DNA of 41,456 nt, taken from NCBI GenBank assembly GCA_019634695.1, contig JAHCAW010000036.1:1-41456 (forward strand), read 5' to 3'. This DNA comes from Candidatus Sumerlaeia bacterium. Its GTDB lineage: Bacteria; Sumerlaeota; Sumerlaeia; SLMS01; JAHLLQ01. Below are positions 1 through 7,994 of the stretch, piece by piece. The position numbers were made by a program, and so were the translations under genes. The stretch's first letter is position 1. Each line of letters begins with the position of its first letter. Below the pieces are notes generated by a model. The model saw only the letters and a program-made list of their open reading frames with translations, made no database searches and was not told the origin of the DNA.

Positions 1-327
1 GAGCGCGCCACGCGGGTGGACCCGCTGAACCCGGACAACTGGATCGAGTTGGCGCGCGCCCAGCGCGAGCACGGCCGGCGCCTTCAAGCCCGCAACGCCA
101 CCGAGGGGCGCGGACAGCTTGAGCGCGCCCGCGGCGCCTACGAGCGCGCCCTCGAGTTGCGCCCGGACCACACCGCCGCCCTTGTCGGCGCCGCCCAGGT
201 CCACGTCTTCCTCAACGACCGGGAGAACGCGGTCCGCAAGTACGAGCGCGTGATCGGCATCGCGCCGGGCAGCGCCGAGGCGACGTTGGCCCGCCAGCAC
301 CTGCGCCAGCTCACCGGTCGCTCCTGA
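1..327 (+). CDS. TPR-repeat protein, C-terminal fragment
   Basis: The reading frame is open from the first base of the window and stops at 325-327, so only about 108 C-terminal residues are seen. They contain tetratricopeptide-like helices: an Asn-Trp-Ile-Glu-Leu-Ala segment, then a unit with ARGAYERALELRPDHTAAL and a second with AVRKYERVIGIAPGSAEA, both fitting the TPR pattern of small residues at positions 8 and 20 and Pro at 32. TPR arrays are protein-binding scaffolds, and nothing in this fragment points to a partner. A GTG at 16 lies in frame but is most likely internal. The real start and any signal peptide lie outside the window. Confidence 0.75.
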   Translation, partial: ERATRVDPLNPDNWIELARAQREHGRRLQARNATEGRGQLERARGAYERALELRPDHTAALVGAAQVHVFLNDRENAVRKYERVIGIAPGSAEATLARQHLRQLTGRS

Positions 328-336
328 TCGCCGCGG

Positions 337-786
337 CTACTTCCGCAGGGTCTTTTCCCACTCCACCAGACGTGCTTCCTGCTCGCGGGTTTCGACGCTG
401 CCGGGGCGTTGGGCACGCACCTGCTGCAGCGCCTCCTTGGCCGGCATGCCGTGGGCGATCAGGTAGGCGGCCAGCATGGTGCCGGTGCGTCCGATGCCGG
501 CCCGGCAGTGGACGAGGACCGGGCCATCGTGGTCGTCGACGAAGCGGGTGAACTCTCGAAACTGCTCGAGGGACGGAGGGGTGAAGTCCACGACTGGCAA
601 GTGTCTATAGACGAAGCCCCGGCACTGGACGTCTTGGGCGGGCAGGGGCCGCTCGGTCAGGCTGACGATCGCGGTGATGCCTTCGGCGCGGATCTCGTCG
701 AGGTCGTCGTCGAGGTACTGGGCCCAGCCGGGCAGGCCGGAGGCGGCCAGCTTGCCTTCGATCAGGAACGAGAAGTTCTCCGGCAT
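337..786 (-). CDS. Dual-specificity/tyrosine-type protein phosphatase
   Basis: A protein of 149 residues with the cysteine-phosphatase signature HCRAGIGRTG, placing the nucleophile Cys at 94 and the phosphate-binding Arg at 100. A likely general acid, Asp68, sits in VVDFTPP. This is a compact cytosolic DSP-fold enzyme that would hydrolyse phosphoprotein or another phosphoester, as family members act on Tyr/Ser/Thr, inositol or RNA phosphates. The ATG at 786 is chosen over the in-frame ATG at 825 because AAGGG lies 8 bases upstream of it and the conserved domain starts right after it. The gene converges on the TPR fragment and diverges from yihY. The substrate cannot be inferred from the context. 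Confidence 0.85.
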   Translation of the reverse strand: MPENFSFLIEGKLAASGLPGWAQYLDDDLDEIRAEGITAIVSLTERPLPAQDVQCRGFVYRHLPVVDFTPPSLEQFREFTRFVDDHDGPVLVHCRAGIGRTGTMLAAYLIAHGMPAKEALQQVRAQRPGSVETREQEARLVEWEKTLRK

Positions 787-916
787 GTCATATCCCTTGA
801 GTCGAGCCTCGGGGGGACCGGACACTGGGGCGTGATCGGTCGTCGAGTCCGCGATGAGACCCGCGCGGCCTCCGGGATTTCAACGGGAAAGCCCTCGGGG
901 CAAAGGCCTGCCATCG

Positions 917-2554
917 ATGTCGTCCGGTCCGGAAGTCTCGTCGCGCCTGAAGGCCACCAGCCAGCGCCTGCGCGGTATGGCGCTGGTGCTGCGCGAGCAC
1001 GACCCCTCCGAAATCGCCAGCCCGGTGGCCCGCTGGACTGTCAGCCTCCTGCGCTTCTTCTACATTCTGTTCAAGGAAGCACGCAACGACCACATCTGGC
1101 AGCGCGCCAGCACGCTCACCTACACGAGCATCCTGGCGCTGTTCCCGCTCGTCATCCTGCTGACCTCGATGGGGTCGCTGTTCTACACCACGGAGCAGGA
1201 GGGCCAGCTCATCGAGTTCATCGAGCGGCGCCTTCTGCCGCCGCCCGACGCCGGGCTGCTGTCGCCCGGCCAGATGCAGGAACTCGACGAGCGCCTGGTC
1301 GAGATCGCCTCGCTGACCTCGCGCATTCGGGAGATGTCGGCCAACTTCCGCGAAACTGCACCGCGGGTCGGCTTCGCCGGCTTTTTGGCGCTGTTGATTG
1401 CCGCCTACATTCTGTACCAGTCCATCGAGTCCTCGTTCGAGGCCGCCTGGGGCGAGTCCCGGCATCGCGCCTCGCTGCGACGGTCCATCACCGGATTCGC
1501 CTTCCTGCTCGTCTTCGCCCCGGTGCTGATCGGTGGGTCGATCACCGCCTCGTCGTTTCTCGTGTCGATTCTCGGGCAGGACGAGGCTGTGCCGTTGGTC
1601 GAAGGCGTCGAGGCGGCGACCGGCGAGGTCGCGCCGAGTCCGGGTTGGGAGCACTCGCCCGCCGCGCGGACCGAAGCGCCGGCCGCCACCGTGGGACCGC
1701 CCCGGCTGGCTCCGCACCGCTCCGGCCGCCCCGTCGGCGTGCTGCTCAGTCTTCTGCCCTTCCTGCTCAACAGCCTCATGCTGGCGCTGGCCTACATCCT
1801 GATCCCGCGCGCGAAGGTGAAGTGGCACTACGCGTTGCTGGGCGGGCTGGCGGCGGGGCTGCTGTGGGAACTCGCCAAGGTCGGATTCTTCTACTACGTC
1901 TATCTCAGCGCGTCGCGGCGCCAGATGCTCCGGGCGTTGGGCGCCGTGCCCATCTTCCTCGTCTGGCTCTACTTCACGTGGACCGTCTTCCTGCTGGGCA
2001 ACTATCTGGTGTACGTGTCCCAGAATCTGGTGAAGCTGCAGCGGCACTACTTCGGCAAGCGGTCGGCGACGCTGCTGGACGGGCACATCTTTGCGGCGAT
2101 CGCGCTGATCGTGTGCGACGCCTTCACGCGCGACGAGCGCGGCGTGCGCCAGAACGATCTGGCCCTGCGGATGCGCGTACGCTTCGACCAGCTCGACGAC
2201 ATCCTGTACCTGATGCGCCGGCATGGATTCCTGTCGCTGACGGCGGAGGGCAGAATCGTTCCGGCCCGTCCGCCCGACCACATCGCCGTGCGCGATTTGC
2301 TGGACTTGGGCTGCGATCCGCGTTACCTCTGCCTGCAGGAGGAGTGGCAGGCCCGGCCCCGTGTGGACAAGGCGCTGCAGGACATGGTCGAGCAGCGCCG
2401 CGACCTGATGAAGGGCAAGACGGTGGCGGACCTGCTTGGCCCGGGCCCCAGCCGACTGGCGCCGGACAGTTCGCGGGTGGACCTGCGGCTGCTGACCGAC
2501 GCGGAACTCGATGAGCTGGAAGAACGCGACGAGGTGGAGGTTGAACAGCGCTGA
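917..2554 (+). CDS. YihY/BrkB-family membrane protein with C-terminal winged-helix-like tail
   Basis: A protein of 545 residues. The membrane core, roughly residues 45-400, carries about six hydrophobic segments typical of the YihY/BrkB family, including RASTLTYTSILALFPL near the first and VPIFLVWLYFTWTVFLLGNY near the last. The family was once misnamed ribonuclease BN; its molecular function is still not established. Two features stand out. An insert of about 50 residues rich in Pro, Ala and Glu (around VEAATGEVAPSPGWEHSPAA) interrupts the core. The soluble C-terminal 150 residues include a helix-rich stretch (VRFDQLDDILYLMRRHGFLS) like a winged helix. I chose ATG 917; ATG 854 is an alternative with no visible ribosome binding site. 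The stop overlaps the next ATG by one base (TGATG), so the two genes are probably translationally coupled. Confidence 0.85.
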   Translation: MSSGPEVSSRLKATSQRLRGMALVLREHDPSEIASPVARWTVSLLRFFYILFKEARNDHIWQRASTLTYTSILALFPLVILLTSMGSLFYTTEQEGQLIEFIERRLLPPPDAGLLSPGQMQELDERLVEIASLTSRIREMSANFRETAPRVGFAGFLALLIAAYILYQSIESSFEAAWGESRHRASLRRSITGFAFLLVFAPVLIGGSITASSFLVSILGQDEAVPLVEGVEAATGEVAPSPGWEHSPAARTEAPAATVGPPRLAPHRSGRPVGVLLSLLPFLLNSLMLALAYILIPRAKVKWHYALLGGLAAGLLWELAKVGFFYYVYLSASRRQMLRALGAVPIFLVWLYFTWTVFLLGNYLVYVSQNLVKLQRHYFGKRSATLLDGHIFAAIALIVCDAFTRDERGVRQNDLALRMRVRFDQLDDILYLMRRHGFLSLTAEGRIVPARPPDHIAVRDLLDLGCDPRYLCLQEEWQARPRVDKALQDMVEQRRDLMKGKTVADLLGPGPSRLAPDSSRVDLRLLTDAELDELEERDEVEVEQR

Positions 2555-3255
2555 TGGCCAAGCAAGCTCCCCCGCGTGTTTCGAAGGCTGTGGTCGCCAA
2601 GGCCTCGAGCACCGACATCCCGAAGGCCCCGACGGGTAAGGAAGCCCGCAAGGGCACCGTCTTCGCCAAGTACAAGGCCGACACCCGCCGCACGCCGATG
2701 CAGCAGGTCGTCTTCTTCGGCGTCTGGATCCTTGTCCTGGGAGGGCTTGGGCTTGCCGCGTATGGATTGTTCTTCAAGCCCGCCGACGGGCGCATCGGCG
2801 AGCGCTCCACCCCGGACAGCGTCTACGAGGCCTACTCGAACTTCGTCCGCCCCTACGTGCCTCCCTCGACATTGTCGCCCACGCAGGATTCGGTGAACCA
2901 CTGGCTGGGTTTCTTCGATTCCAAGTCCAGAAGCTGGTTCGACCAGAACGTGGACAAGCTCTCGTTCCTGCAGAACCGCACGCGCCCGGACGATTGGCTG
3001 GACATGCCCCGGGCGCGGCGGCGGATGGATGCGATGCAGTTTCTGCTGGTGCGGGGCCCCCTGCGCGGCGGGGTGGTCGTGAGCCAGCGGCTCGATCCCG
3101 ACGGCGCCGGCGCCTCCCTGACCGTGTCCGCCGGACGCGGCAACAGCACGGTCTACCTGCGCAAGACCGGTCGGTCGTGGGAGTTTCAGGATTTCATGGA
3201 CGTGATCACCGAGGTGAATCCCCAGATTGACGGCGTCGTGCTGCCGACGCGTTGA
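2554..3255 (+). CDS. Single-pass membrane protein of unknown function
   Basis: A protein of 233 residues that I do not recognise. A Lys/Ala/Pro-rich N-terminus of about 50 residues is followed by one hydrophobic segment (VFFGVWILVLGGLGLAAYG, about residues 52-72). The remaining 160 residues form a likely extracytoplasmic domain. Its mix of helix (VYEAYSNFVRP) and strands ending in TVYLRKTGRSWEFQDF recalls NTF2-like/DUF4878-type folds, but that is only an impression. The start codon overlaps the stop of the YihY-family gene by one base, so the two products are probably made in fixed ratio and may act together in the inner membrane. Confidence 0.7.
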   Translation: MAKQAPPRVSKAVVAKASSTDIPKAPTGKEARKGTVFAKYKADTRRTPMQQVVFFGVWILVLGGLGLAAYGLFFKPADGRIGERSTPDSVYEAYSNFVRPYVPPSTLSPTQDSVNHWLGFFDSKSRSWFDQNVDKLSFLQNRTRPDDWLDMPRARRRMDAMQFLLVRGPLRGGVVVSQRLDPDGAGASLTVSAGRGNSTVYLRKTGRSWEFQDFMDVITEVNPQIDGVVLPTR

Positions 3256-3270
3256 GCCCCCTCGGGGTTT
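3255..3270 (+). terminator. Weak candidate terminator after the yihY operon
   Basis: Immediately at the stop codon, GCCCC and GGGGT can pair around a three-base CTC loop, followed by TTT. The stem is short, so this is only a candidate for ending the two-gene operon before the 80-base gap to the next gene. Confidence 0.3.
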
Positions 3271-3351
3271 CACGTTGATATCCCGCCCACCCTGTGCAGT
3301 CTCACCCTTGCGCGTTCTCAACGAGACCCTTGCCCGAAAGCCCTTCCCTCC

Positions 3352-4881
3352 ATGTCCAAGCCCCTGGTCGGAGTCGTCATCTCCACCCGTGCAGAGTTCA
3401 ACGTGATGCGCCGGGCGCTGGAGGCCCTGCGCGTCATGGGTGTGCCGTACCGGTTCGAGGCGCTCTCGCCGTGGCGGTCGCCCGAGCGCCTCGAGCGCTT
3501 CGCCAGCGAAGCGGCCTCGAACGGGATGGAGGTGCTGCTGGTCGCGTGCAGCGGGTCGGCACTGCTGGCCACGCATCTGGCGGCCTACACGAACCTTCCC
3601 GTGGTTGGCGTGCCGATCGACGCGACGCCGTTGCGTGGCCAGGATTCGCTCTTCTCGATGGCGATGGTGCCGCCCGGCATGCCGATCGCCACGGTGGGCA
3701 TCAACAACTCGGAAAACGCGGCGTTATTGGCGACGCAGATTCTGGCGCTGAAGCACCCGCACCTTCGGTCGGTGCTGGCGCATCGGCGGGCGGTCGGCGC
3801 CCAGCGCGTCGAAAGCATGGAACGCGAGCTGGCAGCCGAGTACCCCGACCTCTGCCTGCCCGAGCGCACCAGCCCCGACCTGCCGCCCACTGAAGGGGAC
3901 ACGGACCCGGGCGACCTGTTCGCCGAGGCGGTGACGCCGGCGCCCCCCAACAAGGCCGCCGAGCGCATCCAGCCCGGCGCGACCTGGCGCGAGCGCTCGT
4001 CGGGAGCGGTGGCGTTGGTCCCCACGCCGGTCCCGCAGGAGCCGGCAGTGGTGGGAAGCGCCGAGCACGGCAATGGCCACGACCAGGAGACGCTGGACCT
4101 GCGGGCGGTCGAAGATACCCCCGACCAGCCCTACCTCATGCCCGACGTTTCGCCTGCCTCCCGGGACGACGTGAGCCTGCCGGCGGCGACCGTGCCCGGC
4201 GCTCGATTGGCCGCGCTCGAGTCCGAACCGGACCTCGACACGAAGGTCTTCAGCGTTGATCGCAAAAAGCTTAACCTCGATCTGATCGACCATGTCATGA
4301 TGGTGCTGCTCGAGGGCGGCATCGTGGCGATCCCGACCGATACGGTCTACGGACTGGCCGCCGACGCGACGAATCGCGAGGCGGTCGAACGGCTGTGCCA
4401 CGTCAAGGGGCGCCAGCACCAGCGCACGCTCGGCGTCCTGATTCACCACCCGGACCTGCTGGACCAGGTGGTGCGCGAGGTGCCGCCGGCGCTCGAGACC
4501 GTCATTGCGCAGTGTTGGCCCGGGGCGCTGACGATCATCTTCCCGAAGGCCCCGGGGGTGCTCTCGGCCGTCACGCGGTCGGACCGCATCGGGGTGCGCA
4601 TCCCGAGCGACCCGGTCTGTCTGGAGGTCATCTCGCGGATCGGCCGGCCGATCGTGACACGCAACGCGAGCCTGTCGGCCGACGAGCCGGCGACCTCGGC
4701 CGACGACGTAATCCGCCACTATTCGGGCCATGTGGACTGCATCCTGGACGCGGGCGACTGCCCCTCGTCGGGAGCCTCGACGGTCCTGAGCGCTCTGGGC
4801 GACGACTTCGAGATCCTGCGGGAGGGGGCCATTCCGCGCGAGCGGCTCAAGGCCCTGCTGGGCGACAAGCTCAAGGGCTGA
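3352..4881 (+). CDS. Fusion: degenerate PurE-like domain + YrdC/Sua5-like domain
   Basis: A protein of 509 residues in three parts. Residues about 5-145 follow PurE (N5-CAIR mutase/AIR carboxylase) closely in overall pattern: VGVVIS, GVPYRFEALSPWRSPERL, LPVVGVPIDATPL, GQDSLFSMAMVPPGMPIATV and ENAALLATQIL. The catalytic sites have changed, however: the PurE SAHRTP is SPWRSP (His to Trp), GSKSD is STRAE, and the GGAAHLPG loop is not kept. Residues about 145-300 are a low-complexity acidic/Pro linker. Residues about 306-500 are a YrdC/Sua5 domain (IVAIPTDTVYGLAAD, VKGRQ, CWPGALTIIFP, GVRIPSDPV, ASTVLSALG), the family that makes threonylcarbamoyl-AMP for tRNA t6A37. There the KxRP motif reads KGRQ and the expected S-A-N-x-S/T-G motif reads TRNASLSADE. 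The protein may serve in t6A synthesis or have been repurposed. The start has only weak ribosome-binding signal. Confidence 0.85.
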   Translation: MSKPLVGVVISTRAEFNVMRRALEALRVMGVPYRFEALSPWRSPERLERFASEAASNGMEVLLVACSGSALLATHLAAYTNLPVVGVPIDATPLRGQDSLFSMAMVPPGMPIATVGINNSENAALLATQILALKHPHLRSVLAHRRAVGAQRVESMERELAAEYPDLCLPERTSPDLPPTEGDTDPGDLFAEAVTPAPPNKAAERIQPGATWRERSSGAVALVPTPVPQEPAVVGSAEHGNGHDQETLDLRAVEDTPDQPYLMPDVSPASRDDVSLPAATVPGARLAALESEPDLDTKVFSVDRKKLNLDLIDHVMMVLLEGGIVAIPTDTVYGLAADATNREAVERLCHVKGRQHQRTLGVLIHHPDLLDQVVREVPPALETVIAQCWPGALTIIFPKAPGVLSAVTRSDRIGVRIPSDPVCLEVISRIGRPIVTRNASLSADEPATSADDVIRHYSGHVDCILDAGDCPSSGASTVLSALGDDFEILREGAIPRERLKALLGDKLKG

Positions 4882-5291
4882 TACGGCTACTGGAGATGGA
4901 TGGCAGCGCCCGGCCCGTTAACTGTGGCTTGGGCGTCTCGCCCAAGTCCGGGGGATCACGCCAAGAGCAGGGCGTTCCAAGCCCAAGGGGGCTGCTGAGA
5001 GTTCCCTTCGAGCGGGTCGGTCCAAGCGCAAGGATCGCAACCACGCGCGTGGCGTAGCTGAACTTGGGCGAGACGCCCAAGCCACAGTTAAGGACTCTTG
5101 GCCCGCGTCGTGTTGCTGGACAACTGTCATCGGTCTTCCCAAACCGTATGAGGTTCCGCGCGGGGGTGTTCGCGGGCATTGACAGGGTCCGCCGGCTGGC
5201 CCCAGTTTTGCGCTCCTGAACGCGCGGCATCGGGCTTGCCCGGGCCCCGCGAGCTTGTGCCGTCGAATCCTATCTTCAGGAAGCCGAACAC
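4882..5291. other. 410-bp non-coding gap holding a REPIN-like element
   Basis: No convincing gene lies here; the short open frames run through palindromes and lack start signals. The left half holds the inverted-repeat element annotated separately (4918-5091), including an internal perfect 12-bp palindrome CCACGCGCGTGG at 5041-5052. The right 200 bases carry the leader of the S41 peptidase gene, with AGGAAG about 9 bases before its ATG. I see no confident promoter. Confidence 0.6.
4918..5091. repeat. REPIN-like element: 29-bp perfect inverted repeats, each with an internal hairpin
   Basis: Bases 4918-4946 are the exact reverse complement of 5063-5091 (29 of 29), separated by 116 bases. Each arm contains its own small hairpin: GGCTTGGGC-GTCTC-GCCCAAG at 4926-4946 and its mirror at 5063-5083. 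Two REP-like hairpins in inverted orientation around a short spacer are the architecture of REPINs, non-autonomous elements moved by RAYT transposases. No RAYT gene is visible in this window. A related single hairpin occurs at 6811-6833. Confidence 0.65.
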
Positions 5292-6794
5292 ATGACGTTC
5301 TGGCACCGCGCTCCCAAGTCCGACCGCTTCTTCTTCATGGCCTCCATGGGGCTGCTGCTTTTATCGCTCACCCTTGTCGGGGTGCGCGACCGGCAGGTGC
5401 ACGCCGCCAGCGAGGACGAGGAGTTCTACCGCTTCATCGACGTGGCCTCGGAGATCTACAGCGAGATCCGCGGCAAGTACGTCGAGGAGGTCGAGGCCCG
5501 CCGGGTGCTCGAAGGTGCCCTGAACGGCATGTTCGGAGTGCTGGACGAGCACAGCCAGTACATGAACCCGGATATGCTCAAGTCGCTCGAGAAGGACACG
5601 AGCGGGGAGTTCAGCGGCATCGGCATCAACATCGGGCGTCGGCAGGGCGTGCTGACCGTGATTGCGCCGATTCCGGGCTCGCCGGCCGCCGAGGCGGGGC
5701 TGCTGCCTTGGGACCGCATCATCGAGATCGAGGGCGAATCGACTCAGAACATCGACTTGCAGGAGGCGGTGCGCAAGCTGACCGGCCCGGCGGGCACGAA
5801 GGTCACCTTCAAGGTCTTCCGCCATGGCGAGCGCGAGGAGCTGGAGTTCACGATCACCCGCGGCAACATCGAGATCCAGAGCGTCTTCCACAGGATGCTC
5901 GACGAGAACATCGGCTACATCCGGCTGGCGCGCTTCAGCGAGAACACGTCGCGGGACACCCGTCGCCTGATCCTGAACATGAAGAGCCAGGGGATGCAGG
6001 CCCTGATTCTGGACCTGCGGCTGAACAGCGGCGGCCTGCTGCGCGAGGCCATCGACATCAGCGATCTGTTCCTGGAAAAGGGCAGCCTGATCGTGGCGAC
6101 GAAGGGTCGCATGCGGAACCAGAACCGCGAATACTACGCGCAGAGCGAGCCGCTGACGCGCGTGCCGCTGTTCGTGCTGGTCAACGACGGCAGCGCCTCG
6201 GCCAGCGAAATCGTCGCCGGCGCGATCCAGGACCACCGCCGCGGCGTCATCCTTGGCCCGGCCGGCGAGAACACCTTCGGCAAGGGCTCCGTCCAGACGA
6301 TCAGCAACCTGAACTACAGCATGATGGACGATGGCGACGGCAACCCGCTCGAGAGCGCCATGCGCCTGACGACGGCGCGCTACTACACCCCGTCCGGCCG
6401 CACGATCCACCATGTCGGCATCACGCCGGACATCGGCGTGCCGATCACCCGGCGCCACAAGATTGAACTGATGCGCCACGGGCTCTTCGGCGAGCCGTTC
6501 ACGGGCGAGGACTGGCGCCTGCCCGAAGACGCGACGCCCGACGAGGAGGACGAGCGCAACGGCGGCATCGAGCTCCAGGGCAACCGTGAGGAGCCGTCCT
6601 CTCCCCGCGATCCGAACGAGCCCTTCTACGCCGTTCCGCCGCCGCAGATGGTCGAGGACAACTTCGTGGACATCGTCCTCGAGGAAGCGCACAAGCAACT
6701 CAAGATCTACATGATCCTCCAGCACGGCACCGACACCATGCCGGCCGAGACCATCGCCCATTCGTCCAGCCCGTCCGGCAATCGGGTGAACTGA
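5292..6794 (+). CDS. S41-family C-terminal processing peptidase with PDZ domain
   Basis: A protein of 500 residues. The N-terminal hydrophobic stretch FFFMASMGLLLLSLTLVGV (about 15-33) is a signal peptide or anchor, so the enzyme acts in the periplasm. A PDZ domain (about 105-180; GIGINIGRRQGVLTV, SPAAEAGLLPWDRII) is followed by the S41 core (about 195-385). The catalytic serine is Ser303 in NDGSASASEIVAGA and the general base Lys331 is in TFGKGSVQT; the family uses a Ser-Lys dyad. CtpA/Prc enzymes trim or degrade exported proteins, often lipoproteins or peptidoglycan hydrolases. An acidic tail of about 100 residues follows the core. AGGAAG upstream supports the start. It opens a run of exported proteins on the same strand. 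Confidence 0.93.
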   Translation: MTFWHRAPKSDRFFFMASMGLLLLSLTLVGVRDRQVHAASEDEEFYRFIDVASEIYSEIRGKYVEEVEARRVLEGALNGMFGVLDEHSQYMNPDMLKSLEKDTSGEFSGIGINIGRRQGVLTVIAPIPGSPAAEAGLLPWDRIIEIEGESTQNIDLQEAVRKLTGPAGTKVTFKVFRHGEREELEFTITRGNIEIQSVFHRMLDENIGYIRLARFSENTSRDTRRLILNMKSQGMQALILDLRLNSGGLLREAIDISDLFLEKGSLIVATKGRMRNQNREYYAQSEPLTRVPLFVLVNDGSASASEIVAGAIQDHRRGVILGPAGENTFGKGSVQTISNLNYSMMDDGDGNPLESAMRLTTARYYTPSGRTIHHVGITPDIGVPITRRHKIELMRHGLFGEPFTGEDWRLPEDATPDEEDERNGGIELQGNREEPSSPRDPNEPFYAVPPPQMVEDNFVDIVLEEAHKQLKIYMILQHGTDTMPAETIAHSSSPSGNRVN

Positions 6795-6810
6795 GGCACC
6801 ACGCCATTGG

Positions 6811-6833
6811 GGCTCGGGCAACCCGCCCGAGCC
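6811..6833. repeat. REP-like hairpin between ctp-like and FG-GAP genes
   Basis: GGCTCGGGC (6811-6819) and GCCCGAGCC (6825-6833) form a perfect 9-bp stem with a five-base loop. Stem length, loop length and sequence (GGCT-T/C-GGGC) match the hairpins in the 4918-5091 element, so it looks like a single-copy member of the same family. It lies between the S41 peptidase stop and the next start and could also attenuate transcription; no T-tract follows. Confidence 0.5.
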
Positions 6834-6846
6834 AGTGGGGGCGAAG

Positions 6847-7911
6847 ATGGCGGGAGACGTGAAATGCCAGACGGCCCGGGCCAAGGCATTCCGCCGGGCG
6901 CCCCTGTCGAGCGCGTTGGCGTTGGCCGTCGCCTTGGGCGCCCCGGCTGCGGCGCAACCCGACCTGTTGTGCCTGACCGATCTCGGGCAGGTCTGGATCG
7001 CGCCCGGCGAGACCAATGGCCTCTTCGGCGCATCCACGTTGCTGGGCGACACGTCGTTCGCCCATGACGCCAGCAATCATCAGCAGGCACTCGCCGGCAG
7101 CTTCCTGCCCAACGGCCGCACGGACCTCGCGATGGTCGACCGGGGCGGGCAGTTGCTGGTGGCCGAGAACCTTGGCGACGCCTTCGCCGAAGCGGTCGCG
7201 CAGTCCGATGGGTTCGACTTCGACACGTTGAACGGCGACGTCGTCCTCGCCGGTGATGTCGATGGCGACGGCCTGACCGATCTGATCCAGATTCGCACGT
7301 CGGGCGACGTGGAGTTGGCGCTCAATCGCGACGGTCTGTTCGAGGCGTTGCGCGTGGTGCTGTCCGGTCAGGCGCCGTTCGATTTCGGGGGCGGGAGCTG
7401 GGTCGGGCTGGGCGATCATGACGGCGATGGCCGCGAGGATCTGCTGCGCGTCTCCGGTCCCGAAGGGCGCATCCAGTGGTGGCGCTCGACGGGGGACGGC
7501 TTCGAGCCCGCGCGCGAGATGGGGCCGTCGGGGTTTCGCTTCGACCTTCTCGCGGGCTGGGGCATTCGAACGGGGGACTTCAGCGGCAACGGCAAAGCCG
7601 ACGTCTTGTGCCTCACTGAATTCGGCGAGGCCTGGGTGATGGTGTCCAACGGGGCGGGCTGGGAGAGTCACGGCAACTGGGGGGCGCTGGGGTTTCACGA
7701 CGCGCCGCTCAAGGGGCGGGGCTGGACGGTGTTCGTGGCCGACATGGATGGGGACGGACGGGACGACCTGCTCTGCCTGACCGAGTTCGGCGACGTGTGG
7801 TGGGCGCGTTCGACCGGTTCGGCCTTCGCGCCACCCGTTCGCGCCGCGTGGACCGGATTCCAGAGCCACCCGGCCGGCCCGTTCCAGACCTTCGTGGGGC
7901 GCTTCCGCTGA
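6847..7911 (+). CDS. Secreted FG-GAP/VCBS repeat protein
   Basis: A protein of 354 residues with a signal peptide (SSALALAVALGAPAAAQ, cut near residue 37). The rest is a series of FG-GAP/VCBS repeats with calcium-binding DxDGDGxxD loops: GDVDGDGLTDLIQI, GDHDGDGREDLLRV, GDFSGNGKADVLCLTEFG and ADMDGDGRDDLLCLTEFGDVW. These repeats build integrin-like beta-propellers on exported proteins, usually for adhesion or ligand binding; no catalytic domain is visible. The LCLTxxG(E/D)xW blade motif recurs at both ends, as expected for a closed propeller. ATG 6847 has GGGGG about six bases upstream; a GTG at 6835 is the alternative. Its stop nearly abuts the next reading frame. Confidence 0.85.
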   Translation: MAGDVKCQTARAKAFRRAPLSSALALAVALGAPAAAQPDLLCLTDLGQVWIAPGETNGLFGASTLLGDTSFAHDASNHQQALAGSFLPNGRTDLAMVDRGGQLLVAENLGDAFAEAVAQSDGFDFDTLNGDVVLAGDVDGDGLTDLIQIRTSGDVELALNRDGLFEALRVVLSGQAPFDFGGGSWVGLGDHDGDGREDLLRVSGPEGRIQWWRSTGDGFEPAREMGPSGFRFDLLAGWGIRTGDFSGNGKADVLCLTEFGEAWVMVSNGAGWESHGNWGALGFHDAPLKGRGWTVFVADMDGDGRDDLLCLTEFGDVWWARSTGSAFAPPVRAAWTGFQSHPAGPFQTFVGRFR

Positions 7912-7994
7912 ATCGGTTCCTGTTTGCGTTGAGTGTCTGGGCTGCGTTGACCGGCGCGTTGGCGTGCCAGCAGTCCGCTTCCGGGGAGTTCACC

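Noticed and set aside
3352..3790. Calling this a functional purE
   Set aside because: The catalytic His and both phosphate/substrate loops differ from PurE, and it is fused to a YrdC domain with no pur genes alongside.
4918..5230. Short open frames on both strands across the repeat before the S41 peptidase gene
   Set aside because: They read through inverted repeats, have no convincing ribosome binding site, and give near-identical peptides in opposite orientations because the DNA is palindromic.
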